From Cherax quadricarinatus (taxonomy: Eukaryota > Arthropoda > Malacostraca > Decapoda > Parastacidae): DNA of 64,000 nucleotides. Positions within the stretch are counted from its first letter, which is position 1; each line of letters begins with the position of its first letter. The translations under genes were made by a program, and so were the position numbers. Location: contig NC_091323.1 of assembly GCF_038502225.1 (NCBI RefSeq), positions 23,058,845 to 23,122,844 on the forward strand, given 5' to 3'. Positions 31,682-42,908 of this stretch are shown here, in pieces. The notes under the pieces are model-generated. The model had not been told where the DNA came from and ran no database searches. It worked only from the letters and a program-made list of their open reading frames with translations.

Positions 31682-32051
31682 TATCATGCCGAATATGTAA
31701 AAATAGCAACGCTATTCTTGCCGAATAAGGCAAGCGAAAATTTGTGTATGCAATAATTTCGCAAAAATTATTCTGAATCTAAGGCAAAAAAATATAATTC
31801 ATTGTGTGTTTATTATTAAATTATTGTAAAAGTATATGAAATATATTTAGTTGGATTAGGTTAAATTAAATTGCGCTTGTTATAATAAGGTTAGGTAAGT
31901 TCCCGAAGGTTCTTTTGGCACAAAATCATTAATTTTAATATTAACATATATGAAAAAATATATCTTTATATATATACGAGAAAATTTTAGAAAGGATTCA
32001 ATTTTAAATGAGTTATTGCTAATTGACCAGTTTTCCCTACTCGGCATGACA
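31682..32051. mobile_element. MITE, TGTCGTGCC family, copy 1
   Basis: About 370 bp with 14-bp terminal inverted repeats TATCATGCCGAATA (31682-31695) and TACTCGGCATGACA (32038-32051), AT-rich and non-coding. The internal segments GCGCTTGTTATAATAAGG and TTAAATGAGTTATTGC are shared with copies at 34194-34559 and 57857-58246 (opposite orientation). (TA)n tracts on both sides fit TA target choice, as for Tc1/mariner-type elements. Confidence 0.82.
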
Positions 32052-32052
32052 T

Positions 32053-32144
<92 letters not shown>
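32053..32144. repeat. (TA)n microsatellite
   Basis: About 92 bp of TA with one TGTA step, directly after the MITE. Confidence 0.97.
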
Positions 32145-32148
<4 letters not shown>

Positions 32149-33344
32149 ACATAAAAACTTTTAAATATTGGCGTGTTTCCTAAAACATAAAATAAAATCG
32201 GAGTCATATCAAATCTCAGTAAAGATATTTAAAAAACAGAGCGTAAAAAAGTAAAAAAAAAAAAAAAAATGCCAAATAAAGAATAAATGAATGAATCTAC
32301 TGATCCCAGGGTTCCGCAGCGTTGAAATACAGCCAGTGTCTTAGGCGCTTAAAAGAGTCGGGATAAATTCCCCAGCGACATATAATTACCCACCAAAACA
32401 TCATAAACGTTGGGAAGCCAACGAGTAAAAACACTGCCGCCTATTTTGACAGTAACCACTCAACCTGGTTCCTCTTTCTCTTTTTCATCCCGAGCTCCCT
32501 GGAATGTTAAGCCACTTGTTTCTTGGCGAATATACATTCTGGACGAGAGGGGGAAGAAATATGTTATGCGCCTCGATTGTCTCGTGTAACAGGAGGAATT
32601 GCGATTTTATCTGTTTTATGAAGCACAGTACTGTGGCTGGAAATATTTACTAACTTACCCACTAATTCAAGAATCTTGATGACGCTGCTGCGGTTTGTCC
32701 TTTGTGGACTCGATAAAAGGTTAGGACTGGGGAAATGTTACCTGATTTACGCAAGAATATAAGCATTCAGAAGAACGACAGTAGGTCCGCTGGCCTTGGC
32801 TAGGCAAGTCCTCAAATCTTAGCATTTTCACTCTTATGGCTGTGACTGTCAGCGAGGGAGGGATGAAGTAATTTTATCTATATAGATACATTAGCCGTGT
32901 CCTGCTACCCTATTCTATATAATTACTCACTGGGAACAAAAGCTAGCTATGTTCCATCACGCAGGATGCCTGATGGAATATGACAGCTTGAATTGGGAAA
33001 CTTCAGTGAGGCAGTGAGAATACCGTTAAATTAAGTATTCCAGTAAAGGTTCATCAGCTACGACAACTTCAAGGGTTTCCTTCCAGCAGAGCTGGAGTTA
33101 CTGTTACTAAAGAATTTCCATGTTTCAGAATAGTCTGTCTTATACACAAGAAAAGTGGTCCTTTTTTATGACGAATATCGGTGCTGAATTGTTGTGTTAG
33201 GGTGAGAGGGAATTTTTTAGGAGTTCTCGGGGGAATTACTGTGAGGGGGGGAGCGGTGACTCCATAGTTAAGTCCCAGGGGAATTACTGATAGCTATACA
33301 AGATCACTGAAGCTAGTACCGGCAAGCCAGCTATCGCTGCTGCT
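32145..33344. other. unique sequence, no gene recognised
   Basis: Has an A-run at about 32253-32269. Frames are short and featureless. Confidence 0.5.
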
Positions 33345-33459
33345 AATAATAATAATAATATAATTAATAATAACAAAAGGGACAATACCGTGACTAGACC
33401 AAGTCTGACTAACACATCAATCTATGCTTCTTTCTTCTATGTGTGGGTTATTTATGTAG

Positions 33460-33494
<35 letters not shown>

Positions 33495-33495
33495 C
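33345..33495. repeat. (AAT)n tracts
   Basis: AAT repeats at 33345-33372 and 33463-33495, the second giving a poly-N frame. Confidence 0.9.
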
Positions 33496-33595
33496 TAAGT
33501 TCTTCGTCTTCCATCTTCTATATTCTTCAGCTAGTATATTGTGCACTTGACGCTCATCCAGTGAGAGATCTTGCAGATTTTTTTTGTCCTCTAAG

Positions 33596-33690
33596 ATCTT
33601 TATCAGGTGAAAATAGCTGACAGTCCCTGGTGGGCGAAACGTCTCAGTAAAATGCCATCATCCGCGTATCTTGTCGGGTAAGTTTTTCGT
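33596..33690 (+). mobile_element. degenerate hammerhead-family fragment
   Basis: CTGACA stands where CTGATGA is expected, followed by the hairpin GTCC..GGGC, then GAAACGTCTC and AGTAAAATG. The arrangement matches the family but the core has decayed. Confidence 0.4.
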
Positions 33691-34021
33691 GATAATTAAC
33701 CACTGTCAGACTAGTTGGTCGTCACAAACCCTCCGATGCTTCCTCTCCACTTGCGATAATTCCCGTCAGTCGGTAGTTGATGTTTGCGTCACGTTCCGTG
33801 ATGTGCACTTGCGTTCCGTCCGTCGTAAGAACTCGCTCACAGCTGCTGAAATAAGCAACCTTCGATCGTCTTAGGGTCATATAAATTTGAAATGAAAAGC
33901 TGCACGTTTCGGTCCTTCCTAGACCATTATTTAGCTGCAACCTGAAAATGGCAGAGGGAGGGTGGCTCGAAACATCGTCTTAGTTTATTGTCTTCTTTTT
34001 CCCCTGCTTTACCTTCTCTTC
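33691..34021. other. unique sequence with inverted hammerhead-type remnant
   Basis: On the minus strand GGTC..GGACC precedes GAAACGTGCAGC (33897-33930), with the CTGATGA half lost. Otherwise unrecognised. Confidence 0.35.
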
Positions 34022-34170
34022 CTCAAGGGATGTTCTTTAAAACCGGTGAGGGACTGTTGATCCAAGGAACTGGATCTAAGCTCCCCTTCCTTGGATCAAG
34101 CCTGAATGCTTTCCATTTCTCACAGGGGCTGAGCAATCCCTACGGGTTTAGCTGTCCTTCCTTGCATGAA
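34022..34170 (+). repeat. family G repeat, longest copy
   Basis: GGTGAGGGACTGTTGATCCA, CTTGGATCAAGCCTGAATGC and CCCTACGGGTTTAGC in order. This is the fullest copy of the family in the window. Confidence 0.65.
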
Positions 34171-34193
34171 AACCGATTACCTTCCATTCCCCA

Positions 34194-34559
34194 TGGCCAA
34201 TTACCAAGAACTCGTTTAAAATTAAGTCCTTTCTAAAATTTTCTCTTGTACGTTTAAAGATATATTCTTTTCATTTATGTTATTGTAAAAATTAATAATT
34301 TTGTACCAAAAGAACCTTAGAAAACTTACCCAACCTTATTATAACAAGCGCAATTTAATTTAGCTTAATGCAACTAAATATATTTTAGATAACTTGACAA
34401 TAATTTAATAATAAACAAACACAAAGAATTTTTTTTTTCGTTAGGATCAGAATGATTTTTGCGAAATTACTGCATACGCAAATTTTTGCTTGCCTTAATC
34501 GGCAAGAAGAGCGTTGCTATTTAAGCCAAAATCTCAAGTTTTACCTATTCGGCACGACA
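34194..34559. mobile_element. MITE, TGTCGTGCC family, copy 2 (left-truncated)
   Basis: The right terminus TATTCGGCACGACA (34546-34559) is intact. The left end lacks about 20 bp including the terminal repeat, starting at GGCCAATTACCAAG. Internal sequence matches the copies at 31.7 and 57.9 kb. Confidence 0.8.
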
Positions 34560-34562
34560 TAT

Positions 34563-34799
34563 ATTTATACACACCGGGTGTTATCAAAAGGTTTCAAGAT
34601 TCGAGTTTTCACGAGCTTCCTGGGTGAAATATGGCAGTGGCGTATATCATGCTGCACAGTACACTCCTTTGTGACGTAGCTTGGCAAGCTTCAGTGCGGT
34701 CGGTCACTTCGTTGAGGTTAGACGGGCATTTTTTGGTGTGGTGTTGTCTTTGTGTTGTTGCAAGTTTTTGTGTACCAGAATGGAAGATTCTTTAAAGAA

Positions 34800-34849
<50 letters not shown>

Positions 34850-35170
34850 AACTGTTTCAAGGTCTGTAAAACAGATAAGTGAAATTCACAAAATACTTCA
34901 GTGAGCATTTGGCGACTAGGTATTCTCTCCGACGAAGGTCAGTTGAGGATGATGAACACTCTGGTCGCTCATCAGTGTCAAAAACAGAAGCCAGTACTGA
35001 AGAAGTGAGGAAGGTTAAGCATAAAGATGGTCGTCTCTCCAGGACACTACAAGTGTTGTGCGAATGCCTTATGGGTTGTGTCTATTTTGGCTGATAAATT
35101 GCACATGATGGGAGTGGCTGCGAAATTTATGCTCGCTGACTCAAGAACAGAAAGATCATCGTTTTCTAGC
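34563..35170 (+). pseudogene. mariner-like transposase relic, N-terminal part
   Basis: ATG at 34780 gives MEDSLKK, after which a (GT)n expansion (34805-34847) disrupts the frame. At 34879-35094 the translation RRRSVEDDEHSGRSSVSKTE followed by EEVRKV..KDGRL resembles the helix-turn-helix and linker region of mariner-family transposases. In another frame a GVAAKF-like segment and LTQEQKDHR follow near 35110-35160. The DDD catalytic domain is absent. The enzyme normally binds terminal repeats and cuts and pastes at TA. This copy is inactive. Confidence 0.7.
34805..34847. repeat. (GT)n inside mariner relic
   Basis: 43 bp of GT right after the MEDSLKK start segment. Confidence 0.95.
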
Positions 35171-35174
35171 TTCG

Positions 35175-35390
35175 TCTCCCCTCACTCCAGGGGCCGCACT
35201 CCCTCCCCTCACTCCAGAGGCCACACAGATTCCCCCTCACTCCAGAGGCCACGCTAGCCTCCTCTCACTCCAGAAGCCACACAGCTTCCCCTCACTCCAG
35301 AAGCCACACAGCCTCCCCTCACTCCAGAAACCACACAGCCTCCCCTCACTCCAGAAACCACACTTTCTCCCCTCACTCCTGCAAACTCGT
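35175..35390. repeat. 27-bp tandem repeat, about 7-8 copies
   Basis: CCCTCACTCCAGAAGCCACA plus CAGCCTC, with AGGGGCCGC, AGAGGCCAC and AAACCACAC variants. It begins where the mariner relic ends. Confidence 0.92.
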
Positions 35391-35725
35391 TAAAATTGAA
35401 AATAACGATGGGAAAGTCGTTAAGTTAGGGGAGGATAGGTGTAACGGTGTCGAAGGAACGGAGCTGGAGGCCACTGTTATAACTGTGTGTTAGTGTTGAA
35501 CAGTGCCAAACACACAAGAACTGGAGGTCACTGTTGTGTCCAGTACAAAGTAGCTAGAGTCACTGCTGTGTGACTCTCCTCTCTGTTGCTTCTAAGCAAG
35601 TTCAGTATTTCTTTATGGCACATTAGTCATGATCTTCATTGTACAGTCTCCTCGGTGGGTCTTTCTTTGCATCGTAAAAATTTTAATCGCCTTTATGTAT
35701 TATTGCATTTGTGGAAAGGACACTT
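35391..35725. other. unique sequence, nothing recognised
   Basis: Short phrases of AACTGGAGGTCACTG / GGAGCTGGAGGCCACTG recur twice. No gene. Confidence 0.4.
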
Positions 35726-35835
35726 GGGTATTTATTTAGGTGCTGATGACACCTCTCGGGGGCGAAACGTGTCAGTCAGTAAATTTGCAGAGGTGTACAT
35801 AAGTCTCCTTGTGTACAGCATACCAGTGTCATCTT
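35726..35835 (+). mobile_element. degenerate hammerhead-family fragment
   Basis: CTGATGA at 35743-35749 is exact and GAAACGTG follows at 35764-35771, but the helix II closing pair (C/C) does not form and helix I is poor. Counted as a decayed family member. Confidence 0.35.
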
Positions 35836-36159
35836 ACCATTAACAGCCATCAGTGTAAATTTGTCGGCGTTGTGACGTAACTGATTACGCGAAATTTATC
35901 CATAATTAGGTTGAGTTGTGTTTGTTTACAGTAAAAGATTTGCATTATTAGCGATTATCCTAAACATTTGGAAAATATCTCGTTTTATTTTTTTTACTAT
36001 CCTTAATGTCATATCTATGTTGTTTTTTTAGCACCGATGTGCAGTCTCCTCGACATCAGAAAAATCACCAGGAATTAATTTTTTGGGGGTTAAGGGGTTT
36101 ACAAACATAAATTTTCATGTTATTACACGTAATATATTACGTAATCTAGAATATCGCAG
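35836..36159. other. AT-rich unique sequence, nothing recognised
   Basis: No frame or repeat of note. Confidence 0.4.
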
Positions 36160-36280
36160 TTAGATTTAGATTTTGCCGCCGAAACGACTACTTTATTATA
36201 CACTCCATATCTATCCTGGGGAAGGTATAACCCTAAAGGATTATACGAAGTACATCAGGATTTATATCTACCCAATAAAG
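36160..36280 (-). mobile_element. LINE-R/SINE tail, minus copy
   Basis: AGATTTAGATTTTGCCGCCG at the left is the reverse of the GGC(A)AAAATCTAAATCT terminus. CCATATCTATCCTGGGG and AGTACATCAGGATTTATATC correspond to the GGATGGATATG and AAATCC segments. Confidence 0.6.
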
Positions 36281-36785
36281 TCAATGTGACAATTTCATCA
36301 TAACTTTATTACTCTGTGGGAATTCTTGCCAGTGTCTTCGAGCCAGAGGGATTCCCGGAGGATTCCCGGAGAGTCACTCCCGCAGTCCCTACCACATTCT
36401 TGGATCAAGACTAGCTGTTATTTGTGGTTACCTTGTAATCCCAGCACAACACTGCGGTTCCCGTTTTCTGTACTACTGGAGAGGGGACGTTGTTATTCTT
36501 GTAAGATTTATAAGTTCGTCACAGTTGTGGGATGAGCCGCCTCCATCGTCGGTGCATCCGGCCAAGGAGGGAAGCGTCTTGCCGGAGGATCCACCTGGAT
36601 TACCTTCATTTCTCGGACTTTTCAGCGGTGTGGTATTCGCAATCCTTAGCTCTGTACCATCTATGCAATGTGCACCAGCTGTGGATTCAGAGCAGGAGAA
36701 AAGGAAAATATTCAGAGTGGTATTTATATTTCGGTACAAAGGTGTGGAATGGTAGGACTACAATATCATTAACTATATGATACCG
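36281..36785. other. unique sequence, no gene recognised
   Basis: Frames of 76-88 residues overlap on both strands at 36473-36780 without domain motifs. Could hold an exon, but nothing supports one. Confidence 0.35.
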
Positions 36786-36835
36786 GCGCTGCTAGGATTT
36801 AAGTGCCAATAGAGACACTTTAATCCTAGCAGCGC
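36786..36835. repeat. 20-bp-stem hairpin
   Basis: Arms 36786-36805 and 36816-36835 pair with one mismatch around the loop CCAATAGAGA. The stem contains GCGCTGCTAGGATT. Confidence 0.85.
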
Positions 36836-36965
36836 AGGGTGTCCATAAGACCACTAACGGTGCAACTGGGTGTCCAGAAGGCCACTAACTTTGTAATAGA
36901 GCCTCCGGAAGTGAGGCTGACACGACTATAGGATGTCCACAAGACCAATAACGTTATACTAGGGT
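36836..36965. repeat. degenerate GGTGTCCA-AAG-CCACTAAC repeat
   Basis: GGTGTCCATAAGACCACTAA and variants recur three times (about 36838, 36868, 36921). Confidence 0.6.
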
Positions 36966-37061
36966 GCCAGGGCAACTTTTAGCGTCTTAAGAGGGACGCT
37001 GCTGTAGCCAGTGTATCTAAGAAAACAAAATAATGTTGGAGGGCCTCGTAACTGCCCTCAT

Positions 37062-37069
<8 letters not shown>

Positions 37070-37144
<75 letters not shown>

Positions 37145-37387
37145 ACACACACACACACGTACACACACACACACACACACGTGTACACACACACACGTAC
37201 ACACACACACACGTACACACACACACACGTACACACACACACACACGTACACACACACACACACGTACACACACACGCACACACGTACACACACACGTAC
37301 ACACACACGTACACACACACACGTACACACACACACACACGTAGACATGTACACACACACACGTACATACACACACACACACACACA
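37070..37387. repeat. (TC)n then (CA)n with CACGTACA steps
   Basis: (TC)n at 37070-37091, then about 296 bp of CA broken at near-regular intervals by ACGTAC. The pattern yields H/T- and V/C-repeat frames on both strands. Confidence 0.96.
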
Positions 37388-37475
37388 AAACATCTCTCCG
37401 TGGGCCCTTAGAGAGGGAGCATGGACACTACGTGTGCCACTAACCAAAATCTTCAACACTTCCCTTGAAACTGGG

Positions 37476-38314
37476 TGTTGTAACCCCTGAATGGGTTGCA
37501 ATGTATATTATGTATATATATTACATGTATATTACCTTTTCATATAATTTTATATTGCTTATATTTGCAATAATAGCTAAATCGTGAATATATTGCTTTA
37601 TATTATTATTTGACTTAGTTAAATTTTGTTAGGTAGGATGTAACATATTATTATCGCTCTTTGCTCGTTACTCTGCCGGCTTCTCATTGTTGCTGAGCAG
37701 CAACTGTCCACGGAGCTATCACGTGATCGAGGGGGGGTGTTCTCACCTCACCTGAAGTATTCAGTCTGGTCTGGACTCGCTGGATGGTTGGACGTATTCC
37801 AGACAAAGTGCCTAAATCTCTCTTATAGGCTCTTGTTGGAAGATCGTCTCTTGTCTCTTGTTCTGTAGAACTCTGTTCACAGAACACTGTCGAGACTTAG
37901 TGATTTTCGACGTTGTACTGAGGTTGTGTGTCACTTAGACACTCTGAGCAACTCAGGTCCTGAGCTGTAGCTTCTGACCTAATTTGTATTGGTATCTGTG
38001 TACTATCACAGTCGGTGATTTTCTTATGCTGAACTTAGATTCAGTAGTATGGGAGTTTTGTGACTTTTGTAGAGGATCTGCTGATGGTCTCTACTTATTG
38101 TCATTATATTATCTCCTTGTTCCTGATTCTGTGTTGCAGTTGCTTGTTATATGGCTATTGGGCTTAGCATTCTTTCTATTGTTCAAGAAGACTGTTCTGA
38201 TTGCCAGTTGGTCAAGAAGCTAGTTTATTTGAGGACTTTGTCAGTCACTTGTTTAAGTCTACTCGAGTCGTGAGACATAGCGAACTACTTAGAGCACTTA
38301 CACACATACACACA

Positions 38315-38391
<77 letters not shown>

Positions 38392-38721
38392 AATGTTAAC
38401 AATGTACCAGACGGTACTTAAGACATATAAATGTGATATGTGCATACAGCACAATATTTCTGTACACGAGAGAAGTGATTAACATTATTTTGATTACTGT
38501 GATTAATTTAATTTAATTTAATTTAATTTGATATACGCCTAGACAACTTAATAAATTTATTAAATTTTAATTTCTCTAGTTAGTAGCCTACCAGTTGTAA
38601 TCCTGAAGCACTATTGAATCATACTGAATTCTAATGGATAATTGGACAAGGATACTGACTAATTGTTACGAAAACCCAGTAACAGGCTGGATGCAAGAAG
38701 GGCAGTCCTTTCTAGCATTCA
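37476..38721. mobile_element. probable solo LTR inside LINE-B
   Basis: The LINE-B reading ...SLETG / RSLPEVW... is interrupted by 1,246 bp starting TGTTGTAACC and ending GCATTCA (TG...CA ends). CTGGG at the left and CTGGA at the right look like a 5-bp duplication with one change. No protein is encoded, and a (TA)n tract (38319-38388) lies inside. Size and ends suit a solo LTR, but its partner element is not in this window. Confidence 0.55.
38319..38388. repeat. (TA)n microsatellite
   Basis: About 70 bp of TA, preceded by a short ACACACATACACAC run. Confidence 0.96.
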
Positions 38722-39958
38722 CTGGAGATCTCTACCTGAAGTATGGAAGAAGGCAAATGTAGTTCCCATCTTTAAGAAGGGAAACAGAAATGAAGCACTA
38801 AATTATAGACCAGTGTCACTGACGTGTATAGTATGCAAAGTCTTCGAAAAGATTATCAGGAGGAGAGTGGCAGAGCACCTGCAGCGGAACAAGATTATAA
38901 ACAACAGCCAGCATGGATTCATGGAAGGCAAATCCTGTGTCACAAACCTACTAGAGTTTTACGACAAGGTAACTGAAGTAAGAAATGAGAGGGAGGGGTG
39001 GGTTGATTGCATTTTCTTGGACTGCAAGAAGGCCTTCGACACAGTTCCTCACAAGAGATTAGTACAGAAGCTAGAGGAACAGGCACGTATAACAGGAAGG
39101 GCACTGCAACGGATCAGAGAATACCTAACAGGGAGGCAACAGCGAGTCATGGTCCATGATGAGGTATCACAGTGGGTGCCAGTGACAAGCAGGGTCCCAC
39201 AGGGGTCAGTCCTGGGACCAGTGCTATTCTTGGTATATGTGAACAACATGACGGAAGGAATAGACTCAGAAGTGTCCCTGTTTGCAGTTGATGTGAAGTT
39301 AATGAGGTGAATTAAATCAGACACGGACCAGACAGGTCTACAAAGAGACCTGGACAGGCTGGATGTGTGGTCCAGAAACTGGCTCCTAGAATTTAACCCC
39401 GCCAAATGCAAAGTCATGAAGATCGGAGGAGGGCAAAGAAGACTGCAGACAGAGTATAGACTAGGTGGCCAAAGGCTGCAAACCTCACTCAAGGAGAAAG
39501 ACCTAGGAGTGAGTATAATACCGAGTACATCGCCTGAAGCACACATTAACCAGATAACTGCCGCAGCATATGGGCGCTTGGCAAACCTGAGAATAGCGTT
39601 CCGGTACCTCAGTAAGGAATCGTTCAAGACAATACACTGTGTACGTCAGGCCCATACTGGAGCACGCAGCACCAGTTTGGAACCCACACCTGGTCAAACA
39701 CGTCAAGAAATTAGAGAAAGTGCAAAGGTTTGCAACAAGGCTAGTTCCAGAGCTAAGGGGAATGTCCTATGAAGAAAGGTTAAGGGAAATCGATCTGACA
39801 GCACTGGAGGACATGAGGGTCAGGGGAGACATGATAACGACATACAAAATACTGCGTGGAATAGACAAGGTGGACAGAGACAGGATGTTCCAGAGATGGG
39901 ACACAGAAACAAGGGGTCACAATTGGAAGCTGAAGACTCAGATGAGTCAAAGGGATGT
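38722..39958 (+). pseudogene. LINE-B reverse transcriptase, inactivated
   Basis: An open block at 38663-39310 has SLPEVWKKANVVPIFKKGN, NYRPVSLTCI, QHGFMEGKSCVTNLLEFYDK, motif A FLDCKKAFDTVPH and SRVPQGSVLGPVLFLVYVN. The catalytic box, expected as FADD, reads FAVD (first Asp replaced by Val, about residue 209) and a TGA follows at 39308. A second block (39365-39640) holds WLLEFNPAKCKVMKI and EKDLGVSI. A third (39639-39958) holds YVRPILEHAAPVWNPHLVKH and SYEERLREIDLTALE. The chain ends at the LTR element. The endonuclease domain is missing. Clade not certain; CR1-like layout. Confidence 0.82.
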
Positions 39959-39959
39959 T
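39955..39959. other. 5-bp target-site duplication (left)
   Basis: ATGTT at 39955-39959 and 45354-45358. The intact LINE-B copy at about 46275 has a single AGGGATGTTAGGAAG, confirming the pre-insertion site. Confidence 0.85.
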
Positions 39960-40238
39960 GTCAGCATAGGTGCTGATCCCTGTGTTGTATAGCATATTAG
40001 TATCATCCATGTGCTTTAGATAGGGGATCCCTAGGCCTGTGACTTTGTGTGACGTCACGGGATGCGCATGTGTACGTTCGTACCTCTGCCCCGGTCTCAG
40101 TCGGCGTAGACATCCAGGCTAGGACAGGCAGAGGCTGGGCTCCATTTCTCATCATCACAGTCTGACAATATATGTTACCATCCAACAAGTGTGTCTACCT
40201 TCAACCCTCGATATCTCCATTTAAGAACCCCTACGATA
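39959..40238 (+). repeat. 5' LTR (280 bp)
   Basis: Begins TGTCAGCATAGG and ends CCCCTACGATA. It includes the palindrome TGACGTCA (40050-40057), identical to a CRE/ATF site, also kept in the 3' LTR. AATGGTGGCAACGGAGGG follows immediately and is the candidate primer-binding region. Confidence 0.88.
40050..40057. promoter_or_regulatory. CRE-like TGACGTCA in LTR
   Basis: A perfect 8-bp palindrome conserved in both LTRs (second copy 45165-45172). It could bind CREB/ATF-type factors. Function is inferred only from the motif. Confidence 0.4.
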
Positions 40239-42480
40239 AATGGTGGCAACGGAGGGCCTGTAATTCTGACGATTACAGCGATTTCTGGAGATAAATTTCG
40301 ACCGAGCCTGCCATCTTGTGAGTAGGCCTACTGAGAAGGTTACCGCCAGCCAGCTATCTCAGCCAGTTCTCCCGCCCAAGCTCCTACCAGCTTCTACACC
40401 ATTCACTGGTCAGTCTCTTTGTATTAGTGTTTATCTGCTTATTTGCATCACTCCCGAGGGGTTGACCCGAGTTTGCAAAATAAGCCAGCTTCCAGTCTGT
40501 GGTCAGGGAGCCCAGTCAAGCCTAGTCTACTCCATCCAGTTCCTTTGCCTGCCAAGCCAGCTTCCACCCCTGCTGTGCTCATCGTGTGAAGTTATCAAGC
40601 CATTCTGTATGAAGGGTTAAAATAAGCCAGCTAGCAACTAACCCAGGTGTCTTACCCCAGTACTCAAGCAAGCCACGTGAGTAGTCTTCATCGCTTGTGA
40701 TTCAAGCTCCAAGCCATCCTGAGTGCTCTTTTTTCATCCCTGTGGTGTTGTGGTATTTCGTGGGTGTATTTTAAGCTAGCCAGCTTAGAATATCTTCACG
40801 GCAGTGTGGCTGTTCTCAGTGAGGCTTACACCATTCAACCCATAGGCCCAACCACCCACGACCACGTGTGCCTCACCACGCAGTCTCAGATGCCTTAGCC
40901 CTGTTATGCCCACAAACCCAACCACTCTCACTGTTTTGGTACTCGCCCAACTTCCACTAGTGTTTTGGGTACACAACTCCGGGTTCCAGCAGCATATTTT
41001 AAGGACCACATAGGGGGTCAAGAGCTAGAGTGTGTTTTGCACCACCGTTGAAAGCCTCCTGTGTGTGTCGTCGATGTAAGAGCAATTCTACGATCACATG
41101 TGCAGAGGACAGCAGCAAGACAACATAAACAATTGTCTACTCTCCACTACCATCTACCTCATTCTACAACAAGTCATTACAGCGATATTTTTTTTTTTTC
41201 ATAGAGACATTTGCGAGTGTTGAGACATTTCTTTTGTGTTCCAGTGATTTTCTTAGTGACATTCAGTGACTCGATCAGACTCAGTGTTTATTTGCAATAA
41301 TCTTTTTATCTCCTAAATTCAGTGTTAATTTTTGTGCATTATCTTATGTCTGTTGTTTTGTGTATCTTTTTATATACTTGAAACAATAGTGCCATTATTT
41401 TGTGCAAGCAAGAAATCATTTTTACAAAATTTTTCACACCAAGTTTCATTGCAAGAAATTCTAGTATTGTGTTTATGTTGATGTGTTGTGTTCTGCATCA
41501 CTGTAAGTGTTCAAACCTTTTTGTTCTGTGTTTTAGCACCTATTATTTTCCATGTTTCACTGAACAAATTCACTCTTAGTGCAATTTTTAAGTTCTTCTT
41601 TTAGAGTAAATTGTTCTTTTGCTTGTTAAGTGTTGCTTGAGTGCAGTTAAGAGTTAAAGTGTTCCCTCAGTTCATTCTTTGATATATTTCTTTTCTTGTG
41701 TGTGTAATAATTTTTTTATTATTGCACATTGACTCATTTTGCAATAATTCTTGTGCAAATATTGTGTTGTCTTTAAAAATTTTCTTGCAGAGATTTTATG
41801 CAGTGTTGTGCAATACTTTTTGATTAGCAATTATTTGCAATATTGCTACAGTTTATTTCAGTGCAGTTTCTTATGCTCTGTTCTGTGCATAATATTTTAT
41901 TCTTTCTGTGCCATTTTATTTTATTTCAGCGAATTGTGTCCCAGTTTGTTGTTTTTGCACAAGCTTTATTGAGTCCATTTTATCATTTTATTGTGTGTTT
42001 CCCTATTGCATTGAAAGTAAAGGCAACTCACTGTGCCATTCATTCAATTTAAAGTAAAAGTTGAGCAAATCAGATTTGAGTAAAGTACAAGTTCTCTTGA
42101 TTTTCAAAGTGTTGTTTGTTGAGTATTTTTCTTGTGTGAGTTCCTTTGCTTACTGTGTGACCTGTCAATTTTAATTATTTATGCAGAATAGTTAAGCATT
42201 TTCTTCCCGTTTAAGCTTATTGTGTCATTCTCCATTTTTCTTGTCTTTATGTCCTTCAGTAAGTTCACTGAGAAGATGTCCCAGTCACTTGAACATTCAC
42301 TTAGTGTATCATGCCAGTCAAAGTCAATATGAATCAGTCCACAGTACCAACATTTCCTTACTGGCTGAAAGACAATACCTAGCCCTTGAGCAATGTGTTT
42401 GTTCTTACAGCTTGTATCTGAGATTTGTTAAAGTGCTGCAAAATGTGAAGTTCAGATTAAGTTCCTATAGATTCGTTCAT
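40239..42480 (+). other. LTR-element leader, non-coding
   Basis: Internal region with T-rich, stop-laden sequence from about 41200 to 42200 and no gag- or pol-like motif. AAGCCAGC/CAGCTTCC phrases recur at 40330-40640. It occupies the place where gag and most of pol would be expected. Confidence 0.5.
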
Positions 42481-42489
42481 TACTTATTA

Positions 42490-42908
42490 ACGTAGCCGAG
42501 CGGTCAGGCACTAGTAACTCTGTCACTCCCATCTGTGTTCCACCTACACCTTCAGACTTGCAGGATAGTGTTCCGTTGCCTCAAGTGTCCGGGGACACTC
42601 AGACTGCCTTGAGTGCACAGCCTATCCCTGCAATGACTGCTAGTTTGAGTAGTAGTTTCTCCACAGGGGATGCCTTGTCAGAAAATGATTACTTGAAACT
42701 AGTAATGCCATCTCTTGTTGATGTGACATGCTGTCTGCAGAAAGACGTCTCTGTTATAGCTAGTGTTCTCACTAGAGTGTCTGTTGTTGTTCCTAATGTT
42801 CCAGATGGTGATCCCACCCTAGTTGACAGTAATCAGTGCATTGTAAGAAGTTATTTCTCGAGTAACTTTCACATGTTGTTAACGTTTGTAAGTGAAGTTT
42901 CTTTATAG
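42490..42908 (+). pseudogene. possible gag remnant of LTR element
   Basis: An open frame of 116 residues at 42558 (with upstream open codons from about 42495) is rich in S, T and P, with SENDYLKLVMPSLVDV and a V-rich C-part. It has no zinc knuckle. Position before the integrase suggests a gag or linker remnant, but the sequence alone does not prove it. Confidence 0.3.

Noticed and set aside
36473..36780. Host coding exon (overlapping 76-88-residue frames)
   Set aside because: No recognisable domain, no clear splice signals and opposite-strand frames of the same length.
37475..37490. LINE-B coding running past GCCNP into the next sequence
   Set aside because: Homology stops at SLETG and resumes after 38725, so the intervening codons belong to the insertion.
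40785..42495. gag or RT inside the LTR element
   Set aside because: Frames are short, T-rich and lack zinc-knuckle, protease DTG or RT FxDD signatures.
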